Assembly: GCF_009695545.1 (NCBI RefSeq)
Contig: NZ_VUNS01000007.1
Coordinates: 62,001 to 126,000 of the forward strand
Reading direction: 5' to 3'
Source: Victivallis lenta
GTDB lineage: Bacteria; Verrucomicrobiota; Lentisphaeria; Victivallales; Victivallaceae
DNA length: 64,000 bases
The notes beneath the pieces were generated by a model. The model had not been told where the DNA came from, did no database searches, and worked only from the letters and a program-made list of their open reading frames with translations. Positions 30,667-38,929 of this stretch are shown here, piece by piece (positions within the stretch are counted from its first letter, which is position 1; each line of letters opens with the position of its first letter). Both the position numbers and the translations under genes were made by a program.

Positions 30667-30695
30667 TTGAAATAACACCCTTTATAAAATATAAT
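30667..30695 (+). promoter_or_regulatory. Promoter of ROK kinase operon
   Basis: TTGAAA (30667-30672), a 17-bp spacer and TATAAT (30690-30695) stand 60 bp before the chosen ATG. The AT-rich region is shared with the divergent exbB gene. Confidence 0.65.
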
Positions 30696-30755
30696 ACAGG
30701 GATTATATTCTACAAATGTATGTATGCGACAAAATCCAAAAAAATGGAGAAAAAC

Positions 30756-31748
30756 ATGGCACAGGAAAAACTCGTACTCGGTTTCGACGTCGGCGGAACC
30801 AAAATCGGCGTCGGCCTCGGCTCGAGCGAAGGCAGGATTCTCGGCAAGGCGCGCATCGAAAATGTCGATACTTATCCGGAAGACGTCCTGCCGCAGATGG
30901 TCGCCGAGGCGAAGAAGCTCGTCGCCGGAGCGGGCCTGACGATGGCCGGCATCGCGGCTTTCGGCATCTCCGCCCCGTTCCCGGCCGATCCGGCCAACGG
31001 GATCATGACCGCGCCGACCAACAACCGCCACTGGCGCAATGTGCCGATCCTCCAGTACCTGCGCGACGGGCTCGGGCTGCCCGGCTGCTTCGAGAACGAC
31101 GCGAACTGCGGCGCGCTCGCCGAATGGTTTTTCGGCGCCGGGCGCGGCTGTAAGGATTTCATCTATCTGACCATGAGCACCGGCATCGGCGGCGGCATCA
31201 TCGCCGCGAACCACCTCGTCCGCGGCGGCCGCGCCCTCAGCGCCGGCGAACTCGGCCACATCTGCGTCGAGCTCAACGGCCGGCAGTGCAACTGCGGGCT
31301 CAAGGGGTGCTACGAGGCGTATGCGGGCGGCCGCGCGCTCGCCCAGCGCATGCAGGAGGAGCTCCGGAACAAACCCGACAGCATGATCATGCAGCTCGTC
31401 GACGGGAACGTCGGCGCGATCGACATGGTCCCGCTCGAAAAGGCGGTCCGCGCCGGCGACCCGTACGCCGTTGCGCTGTGGGACGAGATGAGCCTCCGCA
31501 ACGCGCAGGCGTTCGGCATGTTCATCAACATGTTCAATCCGGAGCGGCTGGTGCTCGGCACGCTCGCCTGGGCGGTCGGCGATCTCTACACCGACCCGAT
31601 CAGGAAGTACCTGCCGCAGTTCTGCTGGAAGGAACCGATGGAGGCGTGCGAAATCGTCTCTTCCGAACTGCGCCGCGACATCGGTTATTACGCCGGCGTC
31701 GCCGCCGCACTGAACTACCTGAAGGAACAGGACGAAAAGAAGCGCTGA
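30756..31748 (+). CDS. ROK-family sugar kinase, probable glucokinase
   Basis: This 330-aa ROK kinase phosphorylates glucose or another hexose with ATP in the cytoplasm. It starts at MAQEKLVLGFDVGGTKIG with GGAG 5 nt upstream; upstream in-frame ATGs lack this. Visible motifs are the phosphate loop DVGGTK, substrate motif ENDANCGALAEW with the catalytic Asp, MSTGIGGGI, and the zinc signature CNCGLKGCYEAY preceded by GHI. It is followed 25 bp later by a second ROK gene. Confidence 0.92.
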   Translation: MAQEKLVLGFDVGGTKIGVGLGSSEGRILGKARIENVDTYPEDVLPQMVAEAKKLVAGAGLTMAGIAAFGISAPFPADPANGIMTAPTNNRHWRNVPILQYLRDGLGLPGCFENDANCGALAEWFFGAGRGCKDFIYLTMSTGIGGGIIAANHLVRGGRALSAGELGHICVELNGRQCNCGLKGCYEAYAGGRALAQRMQEELRNKPDSMIMQLVDGNVGAIDMVPLEKAVRAGDPYAVALWDEMSLRNAQAFGMFINMFNPERLVLGTLAWAVGDLYTDPIRKYLPQFCWKEPMEACEIVSSELRRDIGYYAGVAAALNYLKEQDEKKR

Positions 31749-31773
31749 CCGCCGGAAAGGGACGTCTGGTTCA

Positions 31774-32757
31774 ATGGAAAAAAATTTCCTCCTCGGCCTT
31801 GACGTCGGCGGAACCAAGTGCGCCTGCATTCTCGGCGCGGCGGTTTCCGGCGGCGGCATCGAAATTCTCGACAAAGTCAAATTTCCCACCGCCGAGGCCG
31901 GGACGCCGCGGCAGTGTCTCGAACGGATGGCGGAGCTCGGGCTCGAGCTCTGCTCCCGGCACGGCGTCGCGCACGAACGGCTGCGCGGCTGCGGCGTCTC
32001 CTGCGGCGGCCCGCTCGACAGCCGCCGCGGCGTAATCCAGTCCCCGCCGAATCTGCCGGGCTGGGATGAGGTCCCGGCGGTTGATATTCTCGGCGGCCGG
32101 CTCGGCATTCCGGTCCGGCTTCAGAACGATGCGAATGCCGGGGCTGTGGCCGAGTGGAAATTCGGCGCCGGTCGCGGCGTTCGGAACATGGTTTTCCTGA
32201 CCTTCGGCACCGGGCTGGGCGCCGGGCTGATCCTCGACGGGCGGCTTTACAGCGGCATCGGCGACTCGGCCGGCGAGTGCGGGCATATCCGGCTCGCTCC
32301 GTTCGGGCCGGTCGGTTTCGGCAAGGCCGGCTCGTTCGAAGGTTTCTGCTCCGGCGGCGGCATTGCGCAGCTCGCGGCTGTGCGGGTGCGTGAACAGCTT
32401 CAGCTCGGGAACCGGGTTGCATGGTGTCCGTCGCCCGAAGCGATTCCGGGGCTGAACGCCAAAATCGTCGGCGATGCGGCCGGGGCAGGGGATCCGCTGG
32501 CGCTGGCGGTTTACGCCGAGTGCGGCGCATATCTCGGGCGCGGCCTCGCCGTGCTGATCGACCTGCTGAATCCCGAACTCATTGTGATCGGCAGCGTGTT
32601 TGCGCGTTCGGAGTCTCTGCTGCGCCCCGCGATGGAGCGGAGCATTGCGGAAGAGGCGCTGCCGGGCGCCGCTGCCCGCTGCCGGGTCGTTCCGGCGGCG
32701 CTGGGCGAAGCGATCGGGGATTATGCGGCGCTGGCATTGGCGCTCGGGGAGTATTGA
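31774..32757 (+). CDS. ROK-family sugar kinase lacking zinc cysteines
   Basis: This 327-aa paralogue of the preceding gene has DVGGTKCA (phosphate loop), QNDANAGAVAEW with the catalytic Asp, TFGTGLGAGLI and GECGHI. Where the zinc signature C-x-C-G-x2-G-C stands in the neighbour it reads GFGKAGSFEGFCSGGG, so the metal cysteines are absent. This wording occurs in another branch of ROK kinases, so it is probably active on a different sugar (inference). It is cotranscribed with the first kinase and with the hydrolase that starts immediately after its stop. Confidence 0.88.
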   Translation: MEKNFLLGLDVGGTKCACILGAAVSGGGIEILDKVKFPTAEAGTPRQCLERMAELGLELCSRHGVAHERLRGCGVSCGGPLDSRRGVIQSPPNLPGWDEVPAVDILGGRLGIPVRLQNDANAGAVAEWKFGAGRGVRNMVFLTFGTGLGAGLILDGRLYSGIGDSAGECGHIRLAPFGPVGFGKAGSFEGFCSGGGIAQLAAVRVREQLQLGNRVAWCPSPEAIPGLNAKIVGDAAGAGDPLALAVYAECGAYLGRGLAVLIDLLNPELIVIGSVFARSESLLRPAMERSIAEEALPGAAARCRVVPAALGEAIGDYAALALALGEY

Positions 32758-33378
32758 ATGATGGCGTTTCAGGTTCAACAGTTGAATGTCGGCGGGTACG
32801 ATCATAATTTCTCGTATCTGGTTGTCGCGGACAACGGCGATGCGGCGCTGGTCGACCCGACCGGCGATTGTGAAAAAATCCGCAGGGCGGTCGAAGCGGC
32901 GGGGCCGCTCACGCCGCGCTATATCCTGCTGACGCACGGCCATCAGGACCATTCCGAGTGTCTCGGCGAGGTCTGCAGCTTTTTTCCGGCCGGGATCGCC
33001 AGCCACCCGAATCATCCGCTTTCCGGACGGATCAAGCTGCATGACGGCATGCGTCTGCCGTTCGGCGGCGGCTGGATCGAAGCGATTGCGATGCCGGGGC
33101 ATACGCGTGATTCGATCGCCTTCCGGCTCTCCGACGATTCGGCGCTGTTTACCGGCGACACGCTTTTTGTGGACTGCATCGGTTTCTGCCGGTCGAAGGA
33201 TATGTTCGACACCATCACGAAAAAGCTCCTGCCGCTGCCGGACGGCCTTGTGGTCTATTCCGGCCACGATTACGGTTCCGTGCCGTTCCGGACGCTGGGG
33301 GAAGAGAAAAAGTTCAACCCGTATCTGAACTGCCCGACGCTCGAAGCGTTCCGGCAGCAGCTGCGGCATCTGGAGTGA
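32758..33378 (+). CDS. Metallo-beta-lactamase-fold hydrolase (glyoxalase II-like)
   Basis: This 206-aa cytoplasmic metal hydrolase has the binding motif LTHGHQDHSE (about residues 58-67). Further metal ligands are in MPGHTRDSI and FTGDTLFVDCIG, with the last His in YSGHDYGSVPF. The length and layout match small glyoxalase II-like thioesterases. Start is at MMAFQVQQL directly after the ROK stop; the second Met (32761) is equally possible. It lies in an operon with sugar kinases and a lipid-acylating enzyme. Confidence 0.88.
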   Translation: MMAFQVQQLNVGGYDHNFSYLVVADNGDAALVDPTGDCEKIRRAVEAAGPLTPRYILLTHGHQDHSECLGEVCSFFPAGIASHPNHPLSGRIKLHDGMRLPFGGGWIEAIAMPGHTRDSIAFRLSDDSALFTGDTLFVDCIGFCRSKDMFDTITKKLLPLPDGLVVYSGHDYGSVPFRTLGEEKKFNPYLNCPTLEAFRQQLRHLE

Positions 33379-33385
33379 GGTCCGC

Positions 33386-35656
33386 ATGGCCCCGTCGATG
33401 ATTTTCATGATCGTTTTCGATGCGCTGATTCTGCTCGGCGCAGTGATCCTGTTCCTGCGTCCCTCCTTCACATTGAAGCTGCTGACCTGGATTCTTCGGC
33501 ACACGCTGGTGCGGCTGCGGGTGGAGGGGCTGGAGAACATCCCGGATTCGGGCCCGGTGCTGATCGTGTCGAACCATGTTTCGCTGATCGACATGCTGCT
33601 GATCCAGTCCGTCTCGCGCCGCCCGGTCAGATTCATGGTCCATCAGGAGGTGCTGGAGTTTGTGCCGACCCGTTTCATCTTCTGGTATCTCGGGGTGATC
33701 CGGGTGCCGTCGATCCGGCGGCCGAAGGCGATGCAGCGTTTTTTCCGGCGGGTACGCGGCGAACTTCGCAAAGGGGAGGTGCTCTGCCTGTTTCCGGAGG
33801 GGGGAATCTCCGGCAACGGCGGGCTTATGCGTTTCCGTTCCGGCGTTGCGCCGCTGCTGCCGGCCGGAGTTGACGTTTCGGTCATACCGATCCGGATCGG
33901 CATGCTCTGGGGCAGGTTGTTTTCCGTGCATGACGGAAAACTCAAATACCGCGCTCCGCGCTCGCTGCCGCTGAATTTCAGCCTCCGCATCGGCGCGCCC
34001 GCTTCGACGGGGCTCTCGGCGTTTCAGTTGCGCCAGCTGATTTCGGAGCTCGGCGCCGAGGCGGAAGCCGCTCCGCAGCCGGGCGAACTGCCGCTGCATG
34101 TCGCGTTCGCAAAGCGGGCGAAGCGCCATCCGTTCGCGGTGACCTATCTCGATGCGGACGGCACGAAGCTGACGAATTTCGAGATGCTGGTCCGGGCCGC
34201 GCTTCTGTCGCGCCGTGTGAGGGCGCTCGGGACGGAATCGCGTTATATCGGCGTCCTGCTGCCGAACTGCACTTCGATGGCGGCCGCGATGTTCGGCGTG
34301 CTTTTCGCGGGGCGCACTCCGGCTGTCATCAATTTCAGCGCCGGCGCCGAGGTCGCGCTCGAAGCCGCCTCCCGTGCCGGAATCGGGAAGATCCTGACCA
34401 GCCGGAAATTTCTGCACAAGCTCGGCTGGGAAGAGAAACCCGGCATGGTGATCCTCGAGGATGAAGCGAAAAAAATCACGAAATCCGAAAAACGCGCGAT
34501 GATCCGCCTGGTTCTGCTGCTGCCGTTCCGGATGCTGATGCGCCGTCTGGCGCCGGAGAGCGCGTTCAACGCCGGCCGCGAGGCCGTGCTGCTGTTTTCA
34601 AGCGGATCGACCGGCAGGCCGAAGGCGGTGCAGCTCACGCACCGCAACATCAACTGCGACCTCTGGGCGTTCTGGCGGATGATCCTCTGGAGCCGGCGGG
34701 ACCGGATCGTCGGAAATCTGCCGCTCTTCCACGCTTACGGCTTTACGGTCGAATTCGCGTTCCCGGCGCTTTCGGGGACCCCGGTGGTCTACCTGCCGAA
34801 TCCGCTCGACGCGGCCGGGGTCGTCAAGGCGATCGACGAGTACGACATCACGCTCCTGACTGCGACGCCGACCTTCCTGCAGGGCTACATGCGCAAGGCG
34901 AAGCCGGAACAGCTCAAGTCGCTGCGGCTGGTCATCACCGGGGCCGAGAAGCTGCGGCCGGAGCTCGCCGCGAAGTTCCGCGACATGACCGGGCTCGAGA
35001 TCATCGAGGGGTACGGCTGCACGGAGCTCTCCCCGATCGTGACCATCAATCTCTGCAACTCGATCTATCTGCTCGGCAGGCATGCGCACCATCCCGGCAG
35101 CATCGGGATTCCGCTGCCCGGCATTCACGTGCGGGTGGTCGATCCGGAGAGCGGCGTCGAGCTGGGTCCGGATGAGCCCGGCCTCATGCAGGTCAGGGGC
35201 GGCATCGTCATGAAGGGGTATCTGAATGATCCGGAGCAGACTGCCCGCGTGATCCAGAACGGCTATTACAACACCGGCGACATTGCGAGGATCGACCGCG
35301 ACGGTTATGTCTACATCACCGGGCGCGCCTCCCGCTTCAGCAAAATCGGCGGCGAGATGGTGCCGCATGAACTGGTCGAGCAGGCGATCGCGAATCTGCG
35401 CGGCAGCGAGGAACGCGAAGTCGCCGTCGCCGGCCGCGGAGACCCGAAGCGCGGCGAGCGCCTCGTGGTGTTCTATACGCCGGATGATTTCGATCCCGCC
35501 GCCGTGGTCGAGGAGCTGCGGAAGGAGAAGCTGCCGAATCTCTGGATTCCGAAGACGGAGGATTTTGTGAAGCTCGACCGCCTGCCGCTGCTCGGCAGCG
35601 GCAAACTCGATCTGGCCAAATTGAAAAAACTCGCGGAGGAGCAAGCAAGCGCATGA
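33386..35656 (+). CDS. aas: Acyltransferase/acyl-ACP synthetase fusion (Aas-like)
   Basis: This 756-aa bifunctional protein should activate a fatty acid and transfer it to lysophospholipid at the inner membrane. The N-terminal acyltransferase domain (about residues 35-235) has the H-x4-D motif NHVSLID (about 62) and FPEGGISGNG. The AMP-forming ligase domain (about 245-745) has LLFSSGSTGRPKAVQLTH, VITGAEKLRPE, GYGCTELSP and YNTGDIARIDRDGYVYITGR. Unlike some relatives, it has no fused LplT-type transporter. Its end overlaps the next gene by ATGA. Confidence 0.9.
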   Translation: MAPSMIFMIVFDALILLGAVILFLRPSFTLKLLTWILRHTLVRLRVEGLENIPDSGPVLIVSNHVSLIDMLLIQSVSRRPVRFMVHQEVLEFVPTRFIFWYLGVIRVPSIRRPKAMQRFFRRVRGELRKGEVLCLFPEGGISGNGGLMRFRSGVAPLLPAGVDVSVIPIRIGMLWGRLFSVHDGKLKYRAPRSLPLNFSLRIGAPASTGLSAFQLRQLISELGAEAEAAPQPGELPLHVAFAKRAKRHPFAVTYLDADGTKLTNFEMLVRAALLSRRVRALGTESRYIGVLLPNCTSMAAAMFGVLFAGRTPAVINFSAGAEVALEAASRAGIGKILTSRKFLHKLGWEEKPGMVILEDEAKKITKSEKRAMIRLVLLLPFRMLMRRLAPESAFNAGREAVLLFSSGSTGRPKAVQLTHRNINCDLWAFWRMILWSRRDRIVGNLPLFHAYGFTVEFAFPALSGTPVVYLPNPLDAAGVVKAIDEYDITLLTATPTFLQGYMRKAKPEQLKSLRLVITGAEKLRPELAAKFRDMTGLEIIEGYGCTELSPIVTINLCNSIYLLGRHAHHPGSIGIPLPGIHVRVVDPESGVELGPDEPGLMQVRGGIVMKGYLNDPEQTARVIQNGYYNTGDIARIDRDGYVYITGRASRFSKIGGEMVPHELVEQAIANLRGSEEREVAVAGRGDPKRGERLVVFYTPDDFDPAAVVEELRKEKLPNLWIPKTEDFVKLDRLPLLGSGKLDLAKLKKLAEEQASA

Positions 35657-36531
35657 AAAAAATCGTCTGCCTCGGGTCGTTGAATCTCGATCACGTCTAC
35701 CGGCTCGATCACTTTGTCCGTCCCGGCGAGACGCTGGGCTCCGAATCCTATTCGGTCGGCTGCGGCGGGAAGGGGCTGAATCAGTCGATCGCCCTGGCCC
35801 GGGCCGGTGCGCCGGTCATGCATGCCGGCCGGATCGGGCATGACGGCGGTATTCTGCGTTCCGCCCTTGAAGCGGCCGGGGTTGACGTCTCCCTGCTCGT
35901 CGAGGGGGACGTTCCGACCGGACATGCGATCATTCAGGTCGATGCGAAGGGAGAAAATGCGATCATTCTCTACGGCGGCGCGAACCGGCGGATCACCGAA
36001 GCTGAAATCGATGCGGCGCTCGACGCGGTCGGGGACGGCATCCTGCTGCTGCAGAACGAGATCAATTCGCTCGGAACGATTCTGGAGAAGGCGCATGCGC
36101 GGGGAATCCGGACCGCGTTCAACTTCGCCCCGTTCGACCCGGAGGACGCGAAAACGCTGCCGCTCGGACTGCTGAGTTACCTCATCGTGAACGAGATCGA
36201 AGGCGCCGGCGTCGCCGGCGTCGCGGAGCCGGAGGCGATTCTCCGGACGTTGAAGGAGCGTTATCCCGGCTGCCGGGTCATCCTGACGCTCGGCAAGGCC
36301 GGGGCCGCCTTCCTCGGCGACGACGGCGTCATGGTGCCCGTTCCGCCCTGTCCGGCGGAGGTGGTCGATACGACGAGCGCCGGCGACACGTTCATCGGCT
36401 ATCTGTTCGCCGGGCTGCTCGAAGGAATGGAATTGAAGGCCGCGATGGAGCTGGCCGGCCGGGCTTCCGCAATCACGGTGAGCCGCGCCGGGGCAGCCGA
36501 TTCGATTCCGTTCCGGAAGGAGCTCCGGTAA
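35653..36531 (+). CDS. PfkB/ribokinase-family sugar kinase
   Basis: This 292-aa kinase phosphorylates a pentose or related sugar (ribokinase-like). Visible motifs are LGSLNLDHVYRLDHF at the start, CGGKGLNQSIALARAGA (PfkB signature 1, about residues 37-53), GQ-type substrate strand NAIILYGGANRRI and the catalytic anion hole DTTSAGDTFIGYLFAG (about 236-251). The start overlaps the aas stop (ATGA), so translation is coupled. It is the last gene of the operon that begins at 30756. Confidence 0.9.
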   Translation: MKKIVCLGSLNLDHVYRLDHFVRPGETLGSESYSVGCGGKGLNQSIALARAGAPVMHAGRIGHDGGILRSALEAAGVDVSLLVEGDVPTGHAIIQVDAKGENAIILYGGANRRITEAEIDAALDAVGDGILLLQNEINSLGTILEKAHARGIRTAFNFAPFDPEDAKTLPLGLLSYLIVNEIEGAGVAGVAEPEAILRTLKERYPGCRVILTLGKAGAAFLGDDGVMVPVPPCPAEVVDTTSAGDTFIGYLFAGLLEGMELKAAMELAGRASAITVSRAGAADSIPFRKELR

Positions 36532-37500
36532 TTACGGCTGTCCTGCGGCGAAGCGGGTGCAGAGCGCGGTGAGCTTTTCGGCCTTTTTCCGCCACGCGTC
36601 GCCGGGGTTTCTCAGCTCGCAGAGCGGGGTCGCCGGGTCGAAGCTCGTGACATAGCTTCCGTCCGGCCGCACCGTGACGAGGTTGAAAAGCGGCAGGAAC
36701 TCCTCAATGCGCGCGCGCTCGCTTTTCTTGGCCAGATCGCTGTCCACAAAGATGACCGGCGTCCCCATCGCGATGCACGGCAGCGCGACGTGAATGCGCG
36801 AGGTGATGACCAGCCGGGCGCGTGCAAGGCGTTCCAGCAGCTGTTCGGCCAGCTTGAAACGGGCTTCCGGCGCGGGAAATGCGTTCGACGGGTAGTCGCA
36901 GGTGCACTCTTCTTTCCGCTGCCCGACTCCGGCCAGCAGCCGGTTGAGCAGCGCCCGGCGTCGTCCGATCCGGAATAATCTGCCGTTTTTCAGCGATTTC
37001 ACGAAGGCGTTCGGACTTTTAAAGCAGCTTCGCAGGGTCGGCGCCTTGAAGAGGGCGTCCGCCAGCAGGACGGGGGAGTCCGGGGTCGGCGACCAGCGGT
37101 AGCTGCGATGGAGCGTCAGCGTAAGGCAGCCCGAATTCCAGGCAGGAATCCCGTGCGCTTCGAGTACGGCCCGGCTCTGTTCGTCCCGGCAGCCGATCGG
37201 CGCGAAACGGCGCAGGTAATCGGCTTTCCGGGGAGACAGCATCGCATCGGCGTGTTTCGGGTTGATATGGAATGCGACGAAGAGCGGTTCGATGTCGGGC
37301 GACGGCGGCCAGTTTTCCGGATGGAACATGAACCAGCCGTTCATGATGAGCCGGATCTTTTCCCCGCGGTATCCGTGGAGTTTTTCCCGGTTCAGGAACC
37401 GGTCGACCTGCGGCAGGAATTGACGCGCGGCGATACTCTGCACATAGTCGCCTACATTGAAATGCCGCTTGAATTCGTAAGAGAGCAATCCGTACTTCAT
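36532..37500 (-). CDS. Polysaccharide pyruvyl transferase-family protein
   Basis: This 322-aa protein starts at MKYGLLSYEFKRHFNVGDYV. The N-terminal GDYVQS-like segment and the C-terminal LVITSRIHVALPCIAMGTPV are hallmarks of the CsaB-type pyruvyl transferase family, which modifies cell-surface polysaccharide with phosphoenolpyruvate. The sugar acceptor is unknown. The start lies 7 bp after the glycosyltransferase stop, so the pair is probably one operon for surface glycan synthesis. It converges exactly on the ribokinase-like gene with no gap. Confidence 0.82.
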   Translation of the reverse strand: MKYGLLSYEFKRHFNVGDYVQSIAARQFLPQVDRFLNREKLHGYRGEKIRLIMNGWFMFHPENWPPSPDIEPLFVAFHINPKHADAMLSPRKADYLRRFAPIGCRDEQSRAVLEAHGIPAWNSGCLTLTLHRSYRWSPTPDSPVLLADALFKAPTLRSCFKSPNAFVKSLKNGRLFRIGRRRALLNRLLAGVGQRKEECTCDYPSNAFPAPEARFKLAEQLLERLARARLVITSRIHVALPCIAMGTPVIFVDSDLAKKSERARIEEFLPLFNLVTVRPDGSYVTSFDPATPLCELRNPGDAWRKKAEKLTALCTRFAAGQP

Positions 37501-37507
37501 GGAACCT

Positions 37508-38659
37508 TTATTCCGGCAGAACCGGCCTGCCATTCACGGCGATAGTCCGTTCAAAGAGTTGAATATACTGTCCGGCCACGGCACGCCAGGAGTTGGCTTC
37601 CGCCGTTTCGCGCGCGGCGGCGCGGAACCGGTCAAGCGTACCCGACTCTCCGGCGGACGCTTCGAGGGCGTCGGCCAGCGCCTCCGGGTTTCCGGGCGGC
37701 ACGAGACGGCCGTTCACGCCGTCGCGGAGCAGCTCGCGGATGCCGGGAATGTCGGTTCCGATAAGCGCGCAGGAGCTTGCCATCGCCTCGAGCACCGTCA
37801 TCGGCATGCCCTCCACCACGGAGGGCTGCAGGAACAGCCGGCAGCGGCTCATCAGCCAGTCGCGTTCCGCCGCATTGACCTGGCCGATCAGGAAAACGTC
37901 GTTTTCGAGACCGTGCTGGGCGATTTTCGCGCGGATCGCCGCCTCTTCGCGGCCGGTTCCGGCCATCAGGAGCGGCGGGCGGCCGACGCCGCGCTTCTTT
38001 AAAATTCCGAGTGCATCGATGAGGCAGGTCAGCCCTTTATTCGCATGGAGCCGGCAAAGCGTCAGGTCGAAGCCGCGTTCGGCTGCCGGAACCGGCAGCC
38101 GCCCCGCGAGCGACGGCGGTTCGGGCGGCGGCAGCGGAATATCCGCGCCGTTGCCGATATAGAACGCGCGGCGGAAACCGACCATCGCGTCGATCGTGTC
38201 GCAGACGCCGCGGCCGACGCCGGTGACGGCGCTTCCGGAGGTCATCGCCTCGATCATCCGGCGGTTCGTGACCGGTTTTTTCCGCAGGCGCGAGCCTTCG
38301 CGCACATCGCCGACATGGGAGGTCATGACGGTCGGAATTCCGAGCTTGCCGCTCATCTTCCAGCCAAGGTATCCGGTCGGATAAATCTGGTGGGCGTGGA
38401 TCACGTCGAAACGGTATTGACGGTGCAGGCGGGTCAGCATCCGCTTCGGCGCTCCGTTGAACCACACTTCGGACATGCTGCGCTTGTAATAGCAGACCGG
38501 ATAGTCGAAGGCGGGTGCCTCTTTCATGCCGCGCGGCGTCTTGGCGAGAACCGCGACCCGGTGTCCCATGGCGATATATTCTCTGGCGAGCCGGTCGATC
38601 ACGATCTCCATACCGGCCACCTTCGGGAGGAAGGAGGCGGTGAAGAGGCATATGTTCAT
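37508..38659 (-). CDS. Glycosyltransferase family 4 protein
   Basis: This 383-aa retaining GT-B glycosyltransferase transfers sugars from nucleotide sugars to a surface glycan. It starts at MNICLFTASFLPKVAGMEIV (38659). The N-terminal domain has FDVIHAHQIYPTGYLGWKM. The C-terminal donor domain has LHANKGLTCLIDALGIL, LIGQVNAAERDWLMSRCRLF and FLQPSVVEGMPMTVLEAMAS with the conserved Glu of the E-x7-E motif. Promoter and transcript run toward the pyruvyl-transferase gene. Confidence 0.9.
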   Translation of the reverse strand: MNICLFTASFLPKVAGMEIVIDRLAREYIAMGHRVAVLAKTPRGMKEAPAFDYPVCYYKRSMSEVWFNGAPKRMLTRLHRQYRFDVIHAHQIYPTGYLGWKMSGKLGIPTVMTSHVGDVREGSRLRKKPVTNRRMIEAMTSGSAVTGVGRGVCDTIDAMVGFRRAFYIGNGADIPLPPPEPPSLAGRLPVPAAERGFDLTLCRLHANKGLTCLIDALGILKKRGVGRPPLLMAGTGREEAAIRAKIAQHGLENDVFLIGQVNAAERDWLMSRCRLFLQPSVVEGMPMTVLEAMASSCALIGTDIPGIRELLRDGVNGRLVPPGNPEALADALEASAGESGTLDRFRAAARETAEANSWRAVAGQYIQLFERTIAVNGRPVLPE

Positions 38660-38706
38660 AAACCCGGAGGCCCTTTCTGCTGTTGCTGCGGAACTGAATT
38701 TCCGAT

Positions 38707-38735
38707 ACAATAACGCAGATGCCGCTCCATGTCAA
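38707..38735 (-). promoter_or_regulatory. Promoter of glycosyltransferase operon
   Basis: On the minus strand: TTGACA (38735-38730), a 17-bp spacer and TATTGT (38712-38707), about 50 bp before the ATG. Confidence 0.6.
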
Positions 38736-38894
38736 GGGCGTACCGCAGAAATTTGCGTACAATCGGAGCCCTCCTGACTGCGGTTCGGCACGGAACATAC
38801 GGACCGCCCGGCCGTTCCCGGCCGGTTTCTCCGGCACGGGGGAAATGAAAGGCGGGGCCGGGGGATTTTCAGGTCTTTTCTTCCGGCTTCCGGC

Positions 38895-38923
38895 TTGAAA
38901 AAGAGGGTTTCCGGCGATATTTT
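38895..38923 (+). promoter_or_regulatory. recN promoter, predicted leaderless transcript
   Basis: TTGAAA (38895-38900), a 17-bp spacer and TATTTT (38918-38923) end only 6 nt before the recN ATG at 38930. No Shine-Dalgarno sequence is visible in between. Confidence 0.5.
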
Positions 38924-38929
38924 CTCTGC

